Under the pieces are notes generated by a model that made no database searches, was not told the DNA's origin, and was given only the letters and a program-made list of their open reading frames with translations. The translations under genes were made by a program, and so were the position numbers. Below, piece after piece: positions 27,357 to 36,931 of a stretch of DNA of 64,000 bases. This stretch comes from Collimonas humicola (lineage in GTDB: Bacteria > Pseudomonadota > Gammaproteobacteria > Burkholderiales > Burkholderiaceae_D), in contig NZ_JAGQEE010000001.1 of the NCBI RefSeq assembly GCF_018304945.1, forward strand, positions 1,364,001-1,428,000, in the 5' to 3' direction. Each line of letters opens with the position of its first letter. Within the stretch, counting starts at the first letter, position 1.

Positions 27357-28538
27357 CTAGGCAGCCGCCTTGGCTGCCAAAGACGGCCCGGCATCCGCCA
27401 TGAAATTGCTCGGATAGCGGGTGTCGCGCAGTTTCATGAAAGGCGTTTCTACCAGCAGGTAAAGCAGCCACCCGGCGGCGACGCTCAACGCAATGATCAA
27501 ACTTGCCTCGGCAACGGCATTGAGACCGGAGCCGCGCAGCATCTTGTGCGCGATCATGGACAACGGCTTGTGCGCCAGATAGATCGCATACGACCAGGCG
27601 GCCAGCTGCGCGGCGCCAGGAATCCGCCAGCGATGCAGATAGCTGGCCGGACTGAGCGCCGCCGTCACCAGCAGCGCAAAAGCGACGGCCAGCAGCGAAT
27701 AGCCGAAGCCGGTCATGAAATAGCCGTAACCATAGCCGTCGATCATGTAATAGTTGACGGCCAGGTAGAACAGCAGCGCCGTCGCCGCTGCTCCCGCAAG
27801 CAGCAGCGCCTGTCCGCGGCGCAGGATTTTTTGCCAGGCCTGCGGGTGAAAATTCTTGAGAAGCGCCACCGCAATTCCTGGCAGGAATTCATCAAAGCGG
27901 CAAAAGCTTGAGTAGTAGACGTTTGGATAGTAGCCGCCGATCGCCCCACCCGCTTGCCGCCCATATTGCAGCCATAACAGGCTGCGCAGCGCGATTCCGG
28001 CCAGCACCAGCACAAAGAGCGCAATCCAGGCCAGCCGGATCGACTTGCCATAGCGCGCCGCAATGATCACCACTGCGGGCAGCAAAAGATAAAACTGTTC
28101 CTCGATGCACAACGACCACGCGTGCGAGAACGCCGTACCCGGCTGCAGCCAGAGATTCTGCGTAAACGTGAGGAAGCGCCAGAGCGGCGGTGGCGTGTTT
28201 CCCCCCATGAGGACAGGAAAGAGAAAATACAAACCCAGCACGACATAGAAATTAGGCAAAGTGCGCAGGAATCTGCGCGCGTAGAAATTCGTGAGTGAAA
28301 GCCGCTGCCCTCGGGCGATACCAGCAAAGATCTGGTTGCTGATCAGATAGCCGCTCAGCACAAAGAACAGGTCGACCCCGACCCAGCCTATCTTGCTGGC
28401 CCAGCCGAAGGTCGCTTCCTGACTGACGAAACACATGTAGTGATACATGAACACCAGGATGATGGCCGCTGCGCGCAGCGTGTCCAGGCCATTGTTTCGA
28501 TGGGACTTGCTTGGCAGGACTTGCGTGATTGGCTGCAT
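27357..28538 (-). CDS. Acyltransferase family 3 (OafA/YrhL-like) membrane protein
   Basis: 393 aa with about ten transmembrane segments. The N-terminal motif GLDTLRAAAIILVFMYHY holds the conserved Arg and the His thought to be catalytic in acyltransferase-3 enzymes, which transfer O-acyl groups across the inner membrane to surface polysaccharides or lipids. It is on the same strand as the biosynthetic cluster, 198 bp downstream of its last gene. It could belong to the cluster or be independent; no terminator was recognised in the gap. No clear ribosome binding site. Confidence 0.88.
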   Translation of the reverse strand: MQPITQVLPSKSHRNNGLDTLRAAAIILVFMYHYMCFVSQEATFGWASKIGWVGVDLFFVLSGYLISNQIFAGIARGQRLSLTNFYARRFLRTLPNFYVVLGLYFLFPVLMGGNTPPPLWRFLTFTQNLWLQPGTAFSHAWSLCIEEQFYLLLPAVVIIAARYGKSIRLAWIALFVLVLAGIALRSLLWLQYGRQAGGAIGGYYPNVYYSSFCRFDEFLPGIAVALLKNFHPQAWQKILRRGQALLLAGAAATALLFYLAVNYYMIDGYGYGYFMTGFGYSLLAVAFALLVTAALSPASYLHRWRIPGAAQLAAWSYAIYLAHKPLSMIAHKMLRGSGLNAVAEASLIIALSVAAGWLLYLLVETPFMKLRDTRYPSNFMADAGPSLAAKAAA

Positions 28539-28736
28539 TGCGGCTTGGCGGAGAGGATTGGTCGAAGTAGTCAGCGGTGCAGGTTTTCATGGCAGCCGGG
28601 TCAAAACTGCCGGCGCATACAGCCGCCGTCCTTGCAATACGCCTGCATCCCGATGGCCGGTACATTGGCGGCCGAATATTGCCACAAAACAACTCAGTGT
28701 ACTTTTGCCTGCCGCCAAATGTCTACCTATTTGTCA

Positions 28737-30020
28737 TCACAATGTATAGCGCAACTGAACATATATGTTGCGGTTGCCTTTCAATTGCCCCCAGAAGCTG
28801 TGATCCGCGCCAAAATAATAGTCGCTGCCTGCCCGCACGTGCCAACGGTCATTGATTGCGTAGGCTATCTTTGTGCGCAACGCGCCGCTTTTGCCCGGCC
28901 ATACCTGCAGGCCGGAGAATTCCATCTGCAATGTATCGTTCCACCAATTGCCGGCCAGCCGCCAAACCAAACCGCGCTGCCAGCGTGAAGCCTGGTCGCT
29001 GAGGTCGGCCTGGGCCCACGCTATTGCCCGCATCGCCGGATCATCGATCGTATCGGGACTGGAGAATCGTGACACTCGCCGCACCACGGCCTGCAATCCC
29101 AGGCTGGTTGCCTCGCTCAGCCGCCATTCGCCGCCGGCGACCAGCTTGAACTGCGATTTCTTGTGCGAGAAGTCCCGTTCGCCGCTGCTGTCGGTAAACG
29201 TGTAAGCCGCCTCGGCGCGCCATACGGTCTGGTTGCGGCTCATGCTGATGTCAGCGCCAATCACGTCCAGGCGTCGATTCTTGACCTGGACCTTGAACTG
29301 GTCGCCGAGCATGCCGCCGAAATAGAGATCCGGCGTGAGGTCCGTGCCGTGGAAATACGATATGGAACCGTCAACGTTGTCGCCACGGCCCTCCCATTTC
29401 AACGCCAGCTGCGGATGATATCGCAATGGCGCGCGGTCATAGTGCAGCGCCGGATTGATCGGCAGCGGCAGGTTGTGCGAAGCCATCGACGGAAACCACA
29501 AGCCATAGAAAGTCCCAAGGTTGCCGTCGACGCTCACCTGGGCGCCTGTGTTGCCGTAGCGCTGGTCGGCATCTTCCGGCACCAGCAACGTATAGTCCCT
29601 GGGCGACAAGTTATCCGTCGGATTGATTGCATCGGCACGCCCCCAGACCACCATTTGCCGTCCCAGGCGCAATTCCGCCGGGCCCAGATTGCGCCTCCAG
29701 TAGAGTTCACGGACCAAGCCGCTTGTCTCGCCGGACTTTCCACTGCCGGTTTCTCCACGCAACCAGCCGCTTCCAAGCACATCGCCGGCGCTGTCCAGAT
29801 CGACCTTGAAGCGAGCCCAGGCCGAACTTGTTGCAATCGGGCCGCGCAGATCCAGATCGCGCGAGTGCTGCCAGACGTCGCTACGCAGCGACAGTGTGCC
29901 ATCCAACGCCAACGGCGGCGCCACATCGCCTGCAAACACCGGTACCCGTATCAACGCCATCGTCAGCAAGCCGGCAACCTGCAGAAACCGCCTCCTCAGC
30001 CGGCTATCGATTCGACTCAT
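28737..30020 (-). CDS. Outer-membrane beta-barrel protein of the cluster (DUF1302/alginate-porin-like)
   Basis: 427 aa. A signal sequence (about residues 10-30) is followed by alternating amphipathic strands: LRLGRQMVVWGRADAINPTD is typical of this barrel group, and the chain ends NIYVQLRYTL with a terminal hydrophobic/aromatic beta strand expected of an outer-membrane barrel. ATGA overlap (30017-30020) couples it to the LolA-like gene. Together with the MMPL and LolA-like proteins it would form an envelope export route for the cluster product; the transported molecule is inferred. Confidence 0.8.
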   Translation of the reverse strand: MSRIDSRLRRRFLQVAGLLTMALIRVPVFAGDVAPPLALDGTLSLRSDVWQHSRDLDLRGPIATSSAWARFKVDLDSAGDVLGSGWLRGETGSGKSGETSGLVRELYWRRNLGPAELRLGRQMVVWGRADAINPTDNLSPRDYTLLVPEDADQRYGNTGAQVSVDGNLGTFYGLWFPSMASHNLPLPINPALHYDRAPLRYHPQLALKWEGRGDNVDGSISYFHGTDLTPDLYFGGMLGDQFKVQVKNRRLDVIGADISMSRNQTVWRAEAAYTFTDSSGERDFSHKKSQFKLVAGGEWRLSEATSLGLQAVVRRVSRFSSPDTIDDPAMRAIAWAQADLSDQASRWQRGLVWRLAGNWWNDTLQMEFSGLQVWPGKSGALRTKIAYAINDRWHVRAGSDYYFGADHSFWGQLKGNRNIYVQLRYTL

Positions 30021-30820
30021 CTATCCAGTTCGCGCGGGTTGAACATTTTCTCCGGGACATTCTGATCAACCTGAAATTCCTCGTACTTGATCGTGGTCTT
30101 GTGCTCAGTCAAAAGGTTTTGGGCTTCGGACACCATGGCCTGCCAGCGTCCGTTGCTGCCGACCGGACGGACGTCGCTGAGCGTAATGCGCTTGGCCAGT
30201 TGCCCGGAAGTGTCCCAGGCCTCGGACTTAACGGCCACGAAATTGTCCTTGCGCACCCATGTGACGCGCTTGCTTTGACCGGAGTTTTGTTTCACCGCAT
30301 CGGTGGCTGGCAGCGATTCGATCACGTAGCACGGCTGGCTGCCCTCGTTTTCCTCGCGCAGTTGCCGATGGGACCATTCCTCGGGCTTGTAGCCGATCAC
30401 GTCGCCATAGCTGAAATCGGTCCCCACGAAACTGTCTTTCTTGTTGGAGGCTGACAAGCGCCTGACCTTGCCCAGCGCAGGCAGGTAGATCCACATGTCG
30501 TCATCGCTGGCGGTATGCTCGATCAGCAGCGTTGCCGTGCCCTTGATATCGGCCGGGGCAAGGAAACGCACCAGCCGCATGTTGTCCGCACTATCGCCCT
30601 GCAGGCGGGTATAGGCCGAAGTTTGCCGGATCCTGGTGCTGCCGTCCCGGTTGATCAATGTGAACGTTGCCTTGAACACCGAGTCCTTCAGCTTGATCGC
30701 GGCAGCGCTCTTCTGCATGATGCTCAACGCTGTGTCTTCCGCAGCCATTGCCGGCATCTGCAGCGCAATGCCCAAGGTCAGCACGCTGGCCAGCCGGCCG
30801 ATAATAGTGGTCGATATCAT
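30017..30820 (-). CDS. LolA-like outer-membrane lipoprotein-sorting protein
   Basis: 267 aa, periplasmic. Signal peptide ending MPAMAAED, then the LolA_like pattern DSVFKATFTLINRDGSTRIR, DDMWIYLPALGKVRRL and SFVGTDFSYGDV. This family is recurrently encoded beside MMPL/RND exporters, where it is thought to carry lipids across the periplasm. Stop and start codons overlap by four bases with the neighbours on both sides (30817-30820 and 30017-30020), so the three products are very likely made together. Confidence 0.88.
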   Translation of the reverse strand: MISTTIIGRLASVLTLGIALQMPAMAAEDTALSIMQKSAAAIKLKDSVFKATFTLINRDGSTRIRQTSAYTRLQGDSADNMRLVRFLAPADIKGTATLLIEHTASDDDMWIYLPALGKVRRLSASNKKDSFVGTDFSYGDVIGYKPEEWSHRQLREENEGSQPCYVIESLPATDAVKQNSGQSKRVTWVRKDNFVAVKSEAWDTSGQLAKRITLSDVRPVGSNGRWQAMVSEAQNLLTEHKTTIKYEEFQVDQNVPEKMFNPRELDR

Positions 30821-33183
30821 GTTGCGGCCCTTTCTTCAAGATCGGCAGGCAAGGTTTGGGTGTAGATGAATTTCGGGCGCAGACTGATGATGAGCGTCGG
30901 CACCAGGAACAGCGAAGCGAACGCGCTGACAAACATGCCGAGCACGATGAAAATCGCCAGCCAGAGGTGCGGCAGGTAACCAATGGACAACGAGAGAACG
31001 CTGTAACCCCCGGCAACTGCAGTGGCCACAAATAGTATCGCCTTGCCAGCCGACGCCAGCGTGTGCTGGATCGCTCCATCGATATCTTCACCCGACTTGA
31101 TTTGTTCGCGGAATCGATAAAGCAGATATATCGCATAGTCGGCGCCGATACCGACCGCCATCGCGGCGAACAGCGAGTTCGGGATATTCATCGGGATGCC
31201 AAACAGACCCATCGTGCCGAAGATCACCAAGATGGTGACGAATAGCGGCGCCAGTACAATCAGCCCCACGGTCAATGAACGGAAAACGAGCGCAGACACC
31301 AGGAAGATCACAATGGCAATCTGTATGATGTTCTTGGTCTTGCCGTTCACCATGGTGTCGGTCAATGCAATATTCAAGGCCACGTCGCCGCCTACCATCA
31401 GCTTCGCGCGGTCGCCGAACTCATCCGCCGCCTTTGCCTGGATCGATCCGATAAGCTGCTTGAGGTAATCCGTATTGCCAGTCTTGAGGAGGACCGTCAT
31501 CTTTGCCGATGAATAGTTGTAATCCACATAGGCATTGAAATCGTCCGGTTGCCCTGACATGGAATACAGCAACAGGTACTGCGACACCAGTTCACGCGAA
31601 GCCGGAATGCGATATTCATCGGCAGCATCGGCATGCATGGCTTGGTTCATCCGTTTTATGTAGTCCACGATCGAGACGATCTTGCCGACATTGGGCTGGC
31701 TTGCCACAAATTGCTGCAGCCTGTCCATCCCGCGCAGGATGGCCGGATCTTTGATGCCGTCCGCTGCGCCCGCGTCAATCATCAGATACAGGCTGTTGGT
31801 GCCGCCGATCTGGCGATTCAAAAAATCGTCATCCTGGCGGATTTTCAAATCGTCGGCGAAGTAAATCCTGCTGGCATTGTTGACCACGATATGCGATATG
31901 CCGAAGGCGCTCGTCGCGACCAGAAGCACGCAGCAAAGGCCGATGATCTTTCGGCGCTTCTTGCTGAGCACCTGCCTGCCGATCCAGCGCGGGATCCGGT
32001 CCCAGATCCTGAGTTTGGCTTCAATCGCGCGTTCCTTGTCATTTGGCGCGCGCAACAGCGACCTCACTGCAGGGATGAAAGTCATCTCGAGCATTACCGC
32101 GCTCACGATGCCAATTCCTGTAAACAGACCGAAGGCGCGCACGGACGATAAATCGAATATCTGGAGCGAGAAAAAACTGATTGCCGCTATGCCGCCTGCA
32201 ATCAGCATCACCGGCCCCACGCCGACCATGGAACGTATCACGGCTTCCTTGTTGGCCTCCTGCGGCGCAAGCGAGGTGGTCTGGCGCAGCCGCTCGTACT
32301 CTTCGTAATAGCGCTTCAATAATTGAACCGCATGCCCGGCGGCGATGGCAAGGATCAGGATAGGCGTGGGCGAATTGAAGATATCGAGCTGCTGGCCAAG
32401 AGCCCCCATGATTCCCAGCCCCCAGATCACCCCGAGAATTGCGGTAACCAACGGTAATATCAGCCCCTGTTTGCTGCGAAACGCTTCAAAATGCAGCAAA
32501 CCGATCACCAACACGGCGATGGGAAAGAGGTAGCCCATGCGGCCGGCGAATTCCTCCGACTTATCCAGATAAACCGAATTCCCGCCCATGGTCAACTTCA
32601 CTTCGGGGCCTGCCTGCGCATCGACAATCGCCTTGACCGGCGCGACCATCTTGGCGAATCCATCCGATCTCTCCTTCAATTCCACCAGTATCGCGGCGGT
32701 CTTGAAGTCCGGCGAAACAATGGTATTCATGTAAACCGGGTTGGCCTTCAATGCCGCCCTCAGGTCTTTCTGCTCCTGCTCGCTGAGGTCGGTCTTGCCC
32801 AGCAGCGGACGGGCCTCGAACCCTTCCGACGTGCCATGGATGTTTTTCGCCTGCGGCGCGGCAAGGCTGACCAGCGTGCTTTTCACCACGCCTGGGGTGG
32901 CCTCCAGCTCATCGGTAATTTGCTTTACGCGCTGCAATACCGCCGGTTGAAAAATGTCTCCCTCCGTGGCCGTGACACCGATCAGGACCAGATACTCCGA
33001 TCCAAACACCTTGTCGATCAACTTGGTGGACTGGGTAAACGGATGGCTTTGCGGATTCAGCGCCGTCGGATCAATGACAACGCGCAGTCCGGAGGCAAAG
33101 TACGCCAGGACCACCGTCAGCAACAGCGTCGCTACGATGGATAGCCAGCGAAACCGAATAATCGTTTCAGTAAATTTACGCAT
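30817..33183 (-). CDS. MMPL/RND-superfamily lipid exporter
   Basis: 788 aa from ATG 33183, about 12 transmembrane segments in two similar halves with large periplasmic loops after TM1 and TM7. Characteristic pieces include GHAVQLLKRYYEEYE after a TM block and VGIGADYAIYLLYRFREQI in the second half. The COG1033-type RND family exports lipids and hydrophobic molecules; aryl polyene clusters use related proteins. Start overlaps the stop of a possible 45-codon gene upstream. Operon with the LolA-like and beta-barrel genes. Confidence 0.93.
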   Translation of the reverse strand: MRKFTETIIRFRWLSIVATLLLTVVLAYFASGLRVVIDPTALNPQSHPFTQSTKLIDKVFGSEYLVLIGVTATEGDIFQPAVLQRVKQITDELEATPGVVKSTLVSLAAPQAKNIHGTSEGFEARPLLGKTDLSEQEQKDLRAALKANPVYMNTIVSPDFKTAAILVELKERSDGFAKMVAPVKAIVDAQAGPEVKLTMGGNSVYLDKSEEFAGRMGYLFPIAVLVIGLLHFEAFRSKQGLILPLVTAILGVIWGLGIMGALGQQLDIFNSPTPILILAIAAGHAVQLLKRYYEEYERLRQTTSLAPQEANKEAVIRSMVGVGPVMLIAGGIAAISFFSLQIFDLSSVRAFGLFTGIGIVSAVMLEMTFIPAVRSLLRAPNDKERAIEAKLRIWDRIPRWIGRQVLSKKRRKIIGLCCVLLVATSAFGISHIVVNNASRIYFADDLKIRQDDDFLNRQIGGTNSLYLMIDAGAADGIKDPAILRGMDRLQQFVASQPNVGKIVSIVDYIKRMNQAMHADAADEYRIPASRELVSQYLLLYSMSGQPDDFNAYVDYNYSSAKMTVLLKTGNTDYLKQLIGSIQAKAADEFGDRAKLMVGGDVALNIALTDTMVNGKTKNIIQIAIVIFLVSALVFRSLTVGLIVLAPLFVTILVIFGTMGLFGIPMNIPNSLFAAMAVGIGADYAIYLLYRFREQIKSGEDIDGAIQHTLASAGKAILFVATAVAGGYSVLSLSIGYLPHLWLAIFIVLGMFVSAFASLFLVPTLIISLRPKFIYTQTLPADLEERAAT

Positions 33184-33313
33184 CAATTTCTCTCATGTTT
33201 TGATCGGCTCCGGCCATGCATGGCTCATGCGAGGTGCGCTTTCGATATTTGCACCCATCTGCATTTGCGCCTGGTTTTTTTTGCCATTGGCAGCAATTTT
33301 CGATTTGTTTCAT
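33176..33313 (-). CDS. Possible Cys-rich microprotein (45 aa) between fabD and the MMPL exporter
   Basis: ATG 33313 with AAGGA five bases upstream opens a 45-codon frame whose stop (33176-33178) overlaps the MMPL start by 8 bp, the same coupling geometry used elsewhere in this operon. It encodes four cysteines (NCC near residue 7, DGC at about 21, EPC at about 32) in a basic, hydrophilic chain with no signal peptide. No family is recognised. It may be a genuine small protein or a leader frame that couples translation. Confidence 0.42.
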   Translation of the reverse strand: MKQIENCCQWQKKPGANADGCKYRKRTSHEPCMAGADQNMREIDA

Positions 33314-33360
33314 ATCGTCCTTTATCCAACGCCGTCCAATCTGCGCCGCGGTTAGCCTTG

Positions 33361-34314
33361 TCATGCCGCGATTGGCTGACTTTTCTCCACTGCTTCGACG
33401 GCGGACTCCAGCAAGACTGGCGAATTGATCGGCATGCACTGTATTGCCGGCGCAATTCTTTTAGTAAGGTTAGTCAACACCTCGCCCGGCCCGATTTCGA
33501 CGAGGTGCGTAATGCCGACTTGCTCGAAGCGACGGATGGTCTCGACCCATCTGACTGGCCGTGTGAGCTGCGCTACCAACGCTTCCTTGATGAACCACTG
33601 ATGCGCTACGCGCATGTCGCTGTTCTGGAGCACATCGAATGCCGGCTGTTCCACCGACAGGGATTGCAGGCGCGCACCCAGGCTATCCGCGGCGGATTGC
33701 ATCAGCGCGGAGTGAAACGGTCCGCTGACAGGCAAGACAAATACCATCTTGGCGCCGGCTTCCTTTGCCTTGCTCTTGATCCTTTCGATCGCAGCCAGGT
33801 GCCCCGCCACCACCACCTGTCCCGGTGCGTTATAGTTGGCCGGCTGCAGGAGGTCATCGCCAGCGCAATCGATGCACAGCTGCTCCACCGCCTCGTCACC
33901 CAGGCCAAGGACGGCCGCCATCCCGCCGCTGCCCGGCGGCACTGCCTTGGCCATGGCCTGGCCGCGAAAGCGCACAACACGGATCGCATCGGCCAGCGTC
34001 ATCGCGCCGCTGGCGACCAGCGCGGAATATTCTCCTACGCTGTGTCCGGCTGCCGCGACAGGCGACATCGGCACGCGTTCTTGCCAGGCCCGGAACAAGG
34101 CAACGGACACCGCGACCAGCGCCGGCTGGGTATTGTCGGTACTGTTGAGCGTCTCCGCCGACCCGCACTCGATCAGCTTCCATAAATCCAATCCCAGCGC
34201 GTCCGACGCTTCGGCAACGGTGTTCCGGACCGTCGGCTCGCCAGACCATGCATCCAGCATGCGGATACTTTGCGAACCTTGCCCTGGGAATACATAGGCG
34301 ACTCTCTTATTCAT
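33361..34314 (-). CDS. fabD: Malonyl-CoA:ACP transacylase of the cluster (FabD-like)
   Basis: 317 aa. Begins AYVFPGQGSQ; the catalytic Ser is in GHSVGEYSAL (Ser92), with downstream RFRGQAM and GPFHSALM supplying the Arg and His. It loads malonyl units onto the acyl carrier protein, so the cluster carries its own extender supply. GAGGAG lies upstream of the ATG. It is a cluster-specific copy; a housekeeping FabD is expected elsewhere. Confidence 0.93.
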   Translation of the reverse strand: MNKRVAYVFPGQGSQSIRMLDAWSGEPTVRNTVAEASDALGLDLWKLIECGSAETLNSTDNTQPALVAVSVALFRAWQERVPMSPVAAAGHSVGEYSALVASGAMTLADAIRVVRFRGQAMAKAVPPGSGGMAAVLGLGDEAVEQLCIDCAGDDLLQPANYNAPGQVVVAGHLAAIERIKSKAKEAGAKMVFVLPVSGPFHSALMQSAADSLGARLQSLSVEQPAFDVLQNSDMRVAHQWFIKEALVAQLTRPVRWVETIRRFEQVGITHLVEIGPGEVLTNLTKRIAPAIQCMPINSPVLLESAVEAVEKSQPIAA

Positions 34315-34395
34315 GATGTGAAATGCTCCTCAGATACGGGATATATAAGGCACTGCTGAATATGCATGCTTACTACGCACGCTGACTACGCTCGC

Positions 34396-34830
34396 TTACG
34401 CAAGTGCCGCCGAATGCTGCAGGTAAAGCGAAGTTGCAGCGAAATGAAGCAGACCGATCAGCAGCGACAGCAGCGACGATCCCCATTCAAATCGCGTCAA
34501 CGTCCTGCCGCCCACCAGCAATGGCACGATCATCACTCCGCGCACGGTATACAGCGCTGCAATGGCGAGCAGCCCCACCTGCAAAAATGGCGGGATCGGC
34601 ACCCATCCGCCGGCGGCAATGTAGTAGTAGGCGAAAATCAGGAAAGTGATGGTAATGCCAGAGGTCAGCAGGGCCGGCAGCCACGAACCGCGCTCAGCCA
34701 TTGAGGCAAGACGCTCGCCGGCGCCGAACTGGCGATAGGCGACAGGGCCTTTCAAGATCACATACACGTGGAGCAACGCAATCAGTACGCTGGCGGCGCC
34801 AGCGCTGATGATGAGAGAGTTCGCGAACAT
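34396..34830 (-). CDS. Small integral membrane protein of the cluster
   Basis: 144 aa from ATG 34830 (AGGA eight bases upstream), with four predicted transmembrane segments: SLIISAGAASVLIALLHVYV, LLTSGITITFLIFAYYYIAA, a third around LQVGLLAIAALYTVRG, and SSLLSLLIGLLHFAATSLYL. No catalytic motif or family is recognised with certainty. It lies between fabD and the SDR gene on the same strand and may anchor or help export the product. Confidence 0.7.
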   Translation of the reverse strand: MFANSLIISAGAASVLIALLHVYVILKGPVAYRQFGAGERLASMAERGSWLPALLTSGITITFLIFAYYYIAAGGWVPIPPFLQVGLLAIAALYTVRGVMIVPLLVGGRTLTRFEWGSSLLSLLIGLLHFAATSLYLQHSAALA

Positions 34831-34881
34831 TGTCGATTTCCTATTTCTATTGAATGAACTGGCTGGCAAGCGCGGCGCCTG

Positions 34882-35694
34882 CTAGGCTGTCTTGTCCGTT
34901 CGTCCGGCAAATTTACCCAGGAATGCGCCGAATACGCTGGCGGACCAGGTCGCCGGCAGCGCGCGCTGCAACCATCCCACAATGCGGTTCATGGCTCCCG
35001 GCGTGACGCGCGCCTGGTTGTCTTGCAAGGCATCGAGACACTGCCCAACCACGAATCGAGGAGAAAGATGCGGCACTTTCTCCACTGCCTGGCGCGGAAC
35101 GCCGGCCGCTGCGGTGAACTCGGTTTCCGTGGCGCCGGCGCACAGCGCGGTCATCCTGATTCCCTTATCGCGCAATTCATGCCGCAGCGATATTGTCAAC
35201 GACAGCAAATACGCCTTGCTGGCCGAATAGACAGCAAGATAGGGGGAAGGAGAAAACGCGGCAATCGACGCAACGTTGACGACAAAGCCCTGCCGCCGTT
35301 GCGCCATCTGCGGCAAGACCGCATGCAGCAGCATCGTGGGAGCGCGCATGTTGAGGTCGATCATCTCGGATTGCGCCAGCTCCGGCGATTCGGAAAACGC
35401 ATTGAAACAACCTTTGCCCGCGTTGTTGATCAGGATATCGATGCGCTCCTGCTTCACCATCCGGATCAATCCAGCAAGCTGTTCGCCGTCCACCAGGTCA
35501 ATCGTCAGCGTACGAACCGAATTGGCGCGCCTTTGCTCCAATTCAGATTGCAGCTCATGCAACAGCGCCTGGCGCCTGGCGACAATAATCAGGTCGGCGC
35601 CCATGCCATGCAACTGCCTGGCGAATTCCGCCCCCAATCCTGAAGAAGCTCCCGTCACCAGCGCGACATGGCCGGCAAAATCATTGCGCTTCAT
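34882..35694 (-). CDS. SDR oxidoreductase of the cluster (DltE/YqjQ-type)
   Basis: 270 aa. TGASSGLGAEFARQL cofactor motif, NNAGKG, catalytic VASIAAFSP and YSASKAY (Ser-Tyr-Lys). Most similar in style to COG0300-type reductases rather than FabG. It could reduce a keto group on the finished chain or modify a head group. Start at ATG 35694, with AGGAGA upstream; the TTG six bases earlier is too close to that site. A 132-bp gap with GC-rich hairpins separates it from the KAS III gene. Confidence 0.88.
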   Translation of the reverse strand: MKRNDFAGHVALVTGASSGLGAEFARQLHGMGADLIIVARRQALLHELQSELEQRRANSVRTLTIDLVDGEQLAGLIRMVKQERIDILINNAGKGCFNAFSESPELAQSEMIDLNMRAPTMLLHAVLPQMAQRRQGFVVNVASIAAFSPSPYLAVYSASKAYLLSLTISLRHELRDKGIRMTALCAGATETEFTAAAGVPRQAVEKVPHLSPRFVVGQCLDALQDNQARVTPGAMNRIVGWLQRALPATWSASVFGAFLGKFAGRTDKTA

Positions 35695-35826
35695 AACCAA
35701 TCTCCTTGTAACAGCTCATCCGTCCTTCGACCGATAAAAAACTAGGCGTTGATGCCGCGCCAAGACAAGCGCCGTCCGGCTTCCCGCCGGCGGCGGGTCC
35801 GAAACGACGTCATCCGGCGGGCCATT

Positions 35827-36885
35827 TCAATAGCAGAGCGTCGCAGCAACGAACGACATGCCGGAACTGCCGAGCCAGAATCCGATGCGGTCTCCGCGGC
35901 AGACCTCGCCGCTCTCGACATGCAAGGCTATCGCGGCAGGAATCGAGGCAGGAATCGAGGCAGAACCGACGTTGCCGAATTGCGGATAGATGAATTTGAC
36001 GACATCGCCGAACCCTGCCTGCTCAGCCCATTTCCGATACTCGCCGACCGATCCTCCGGAGTGAGGGAAAACGATCTTGATCTGGTCGCGCTGCGGCGCA
36101 AGCTTGCTCAAGCTCGCCACCATATGTTCGCCGGCGATATTGAATACTTGAGAGCTGAACGAGGTGAACGCGCCTAACCCGTTGAGGCCGATCCGCTTGC
36201 TCGGCATGGAACGGGATTCGTAGCCGCCCAAGGGAATCGTGCAGAGGTCGGCGCCGCTCTTTACCGACGAGAAATTGAATTCCCAGTCATCGCCGCCATC
36301 CGCTGCAAGCACGGTGGCGGACGCGCCATCGCCGCCGCAATAGGCTGAGAAGCAGTGGGCGATATCGCGCAAACCGGTGAGCTGAAAATTGCTGGGATAG
36401 GACACGCCGCCCGGAACGTAATAGGACTCGGCGTTGACGATCAATGCCTTTTTGTAGCGGCCGGCCGCAAAGTGGCTCTGCACGATATCGCAGCTGCGCG
36501 TCCAGGCCATGCAGGCATCAAGCACGTCAAAACAATCGACGCCGTCCATGCCCAGCGCCTGCGCCACGAAATAGGCGTCGCCCGGTTCGATGAAACCGCG
36601 GCAGTTGCCGGCGTATATCAGCAAATCGATGTCTTCCGCCTTGCAGCCGGCCTGCGCCATTGCCTTGTGCGCCGCCTTGACCATCAGGTCCAGGGGACGC
36701 TCGTCCTCGGCGAACCAATATCGTTTCTGCAGCTGCGTACTCTCCATCATCCCGTTGATGTATGTCAACGCTCGGTCAAGGTCGCCGTCGAAGCGATCCG
36801 CACTATGCTTGCGGATTTCGTCCAGCACATCCTGATTACTCATCTCGCGCGACGCCGGCAAGAAGGAAATTCCATCTATACGCAT
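35827..36885 (-). CDS. Ketoacyl-ACP synthase III-like initiation or condensing enzyme
   Basis: 352 aa thiolase-fold enzyme. The FabH-type triad is intact: Cys125 in DVLDACMAW, His275 in FPHSGGSV, Asn305 in FGNVGSAS. KAS III enzymes usually start chains by condensing a CoA-linked primer with malonyl-ACP, but relatives also form esters or join two acyl chains. The unusual surroundings of the His (PHSG rather than HQA) suggest a divergent substrate. AAGGA lies before the ATG. No CoA ligase for a special primer is nearby. Confidence 0.9.
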   Translation of the reverse strand: MRIDGISFLPASREMSNQDVLDEIRKHSADRFDGDLDRALTYINGMMESTQLQKRYWFAEDERPLDLMVKAAHKAMAQAGCKAEDIDLLIYAGNCRGFIEPGDAYFVAQALGMDGVDCFDVLDACMAWTRSCDIVQSHFAAGRYKKALIVNAESYYVPGGVSYPSNFQLTGLRDIAHCFSAYCGGDGASATVLAADGGDDWEFNFSSVKSGADLCTIPLGGYESRSMPSKRIGLNGLGAFTSFSSQVFNIAGEHMVASLSKLAPQRDQIKIVFPHSGGSVGEYRKWAEQAGFGDVVKFIYPQFGNVGSASIPASIPAAIALHVESGEVCRGDRIGFWLGSSGMSFVAATLCY

Positions 36886-36931
36886 TTTGAATCCTTGTAA
36901 AAATTAAAAACGATGCCGAAAACTGTCCGCC

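Noticed and set aside
27360-27378. GGCAGCC/GGCTGCC hairpin at the end of the acyltransferase gene
   Set aside because: No following T-run on either strand and it lies inside coding sequence, so it is not called a terminator.
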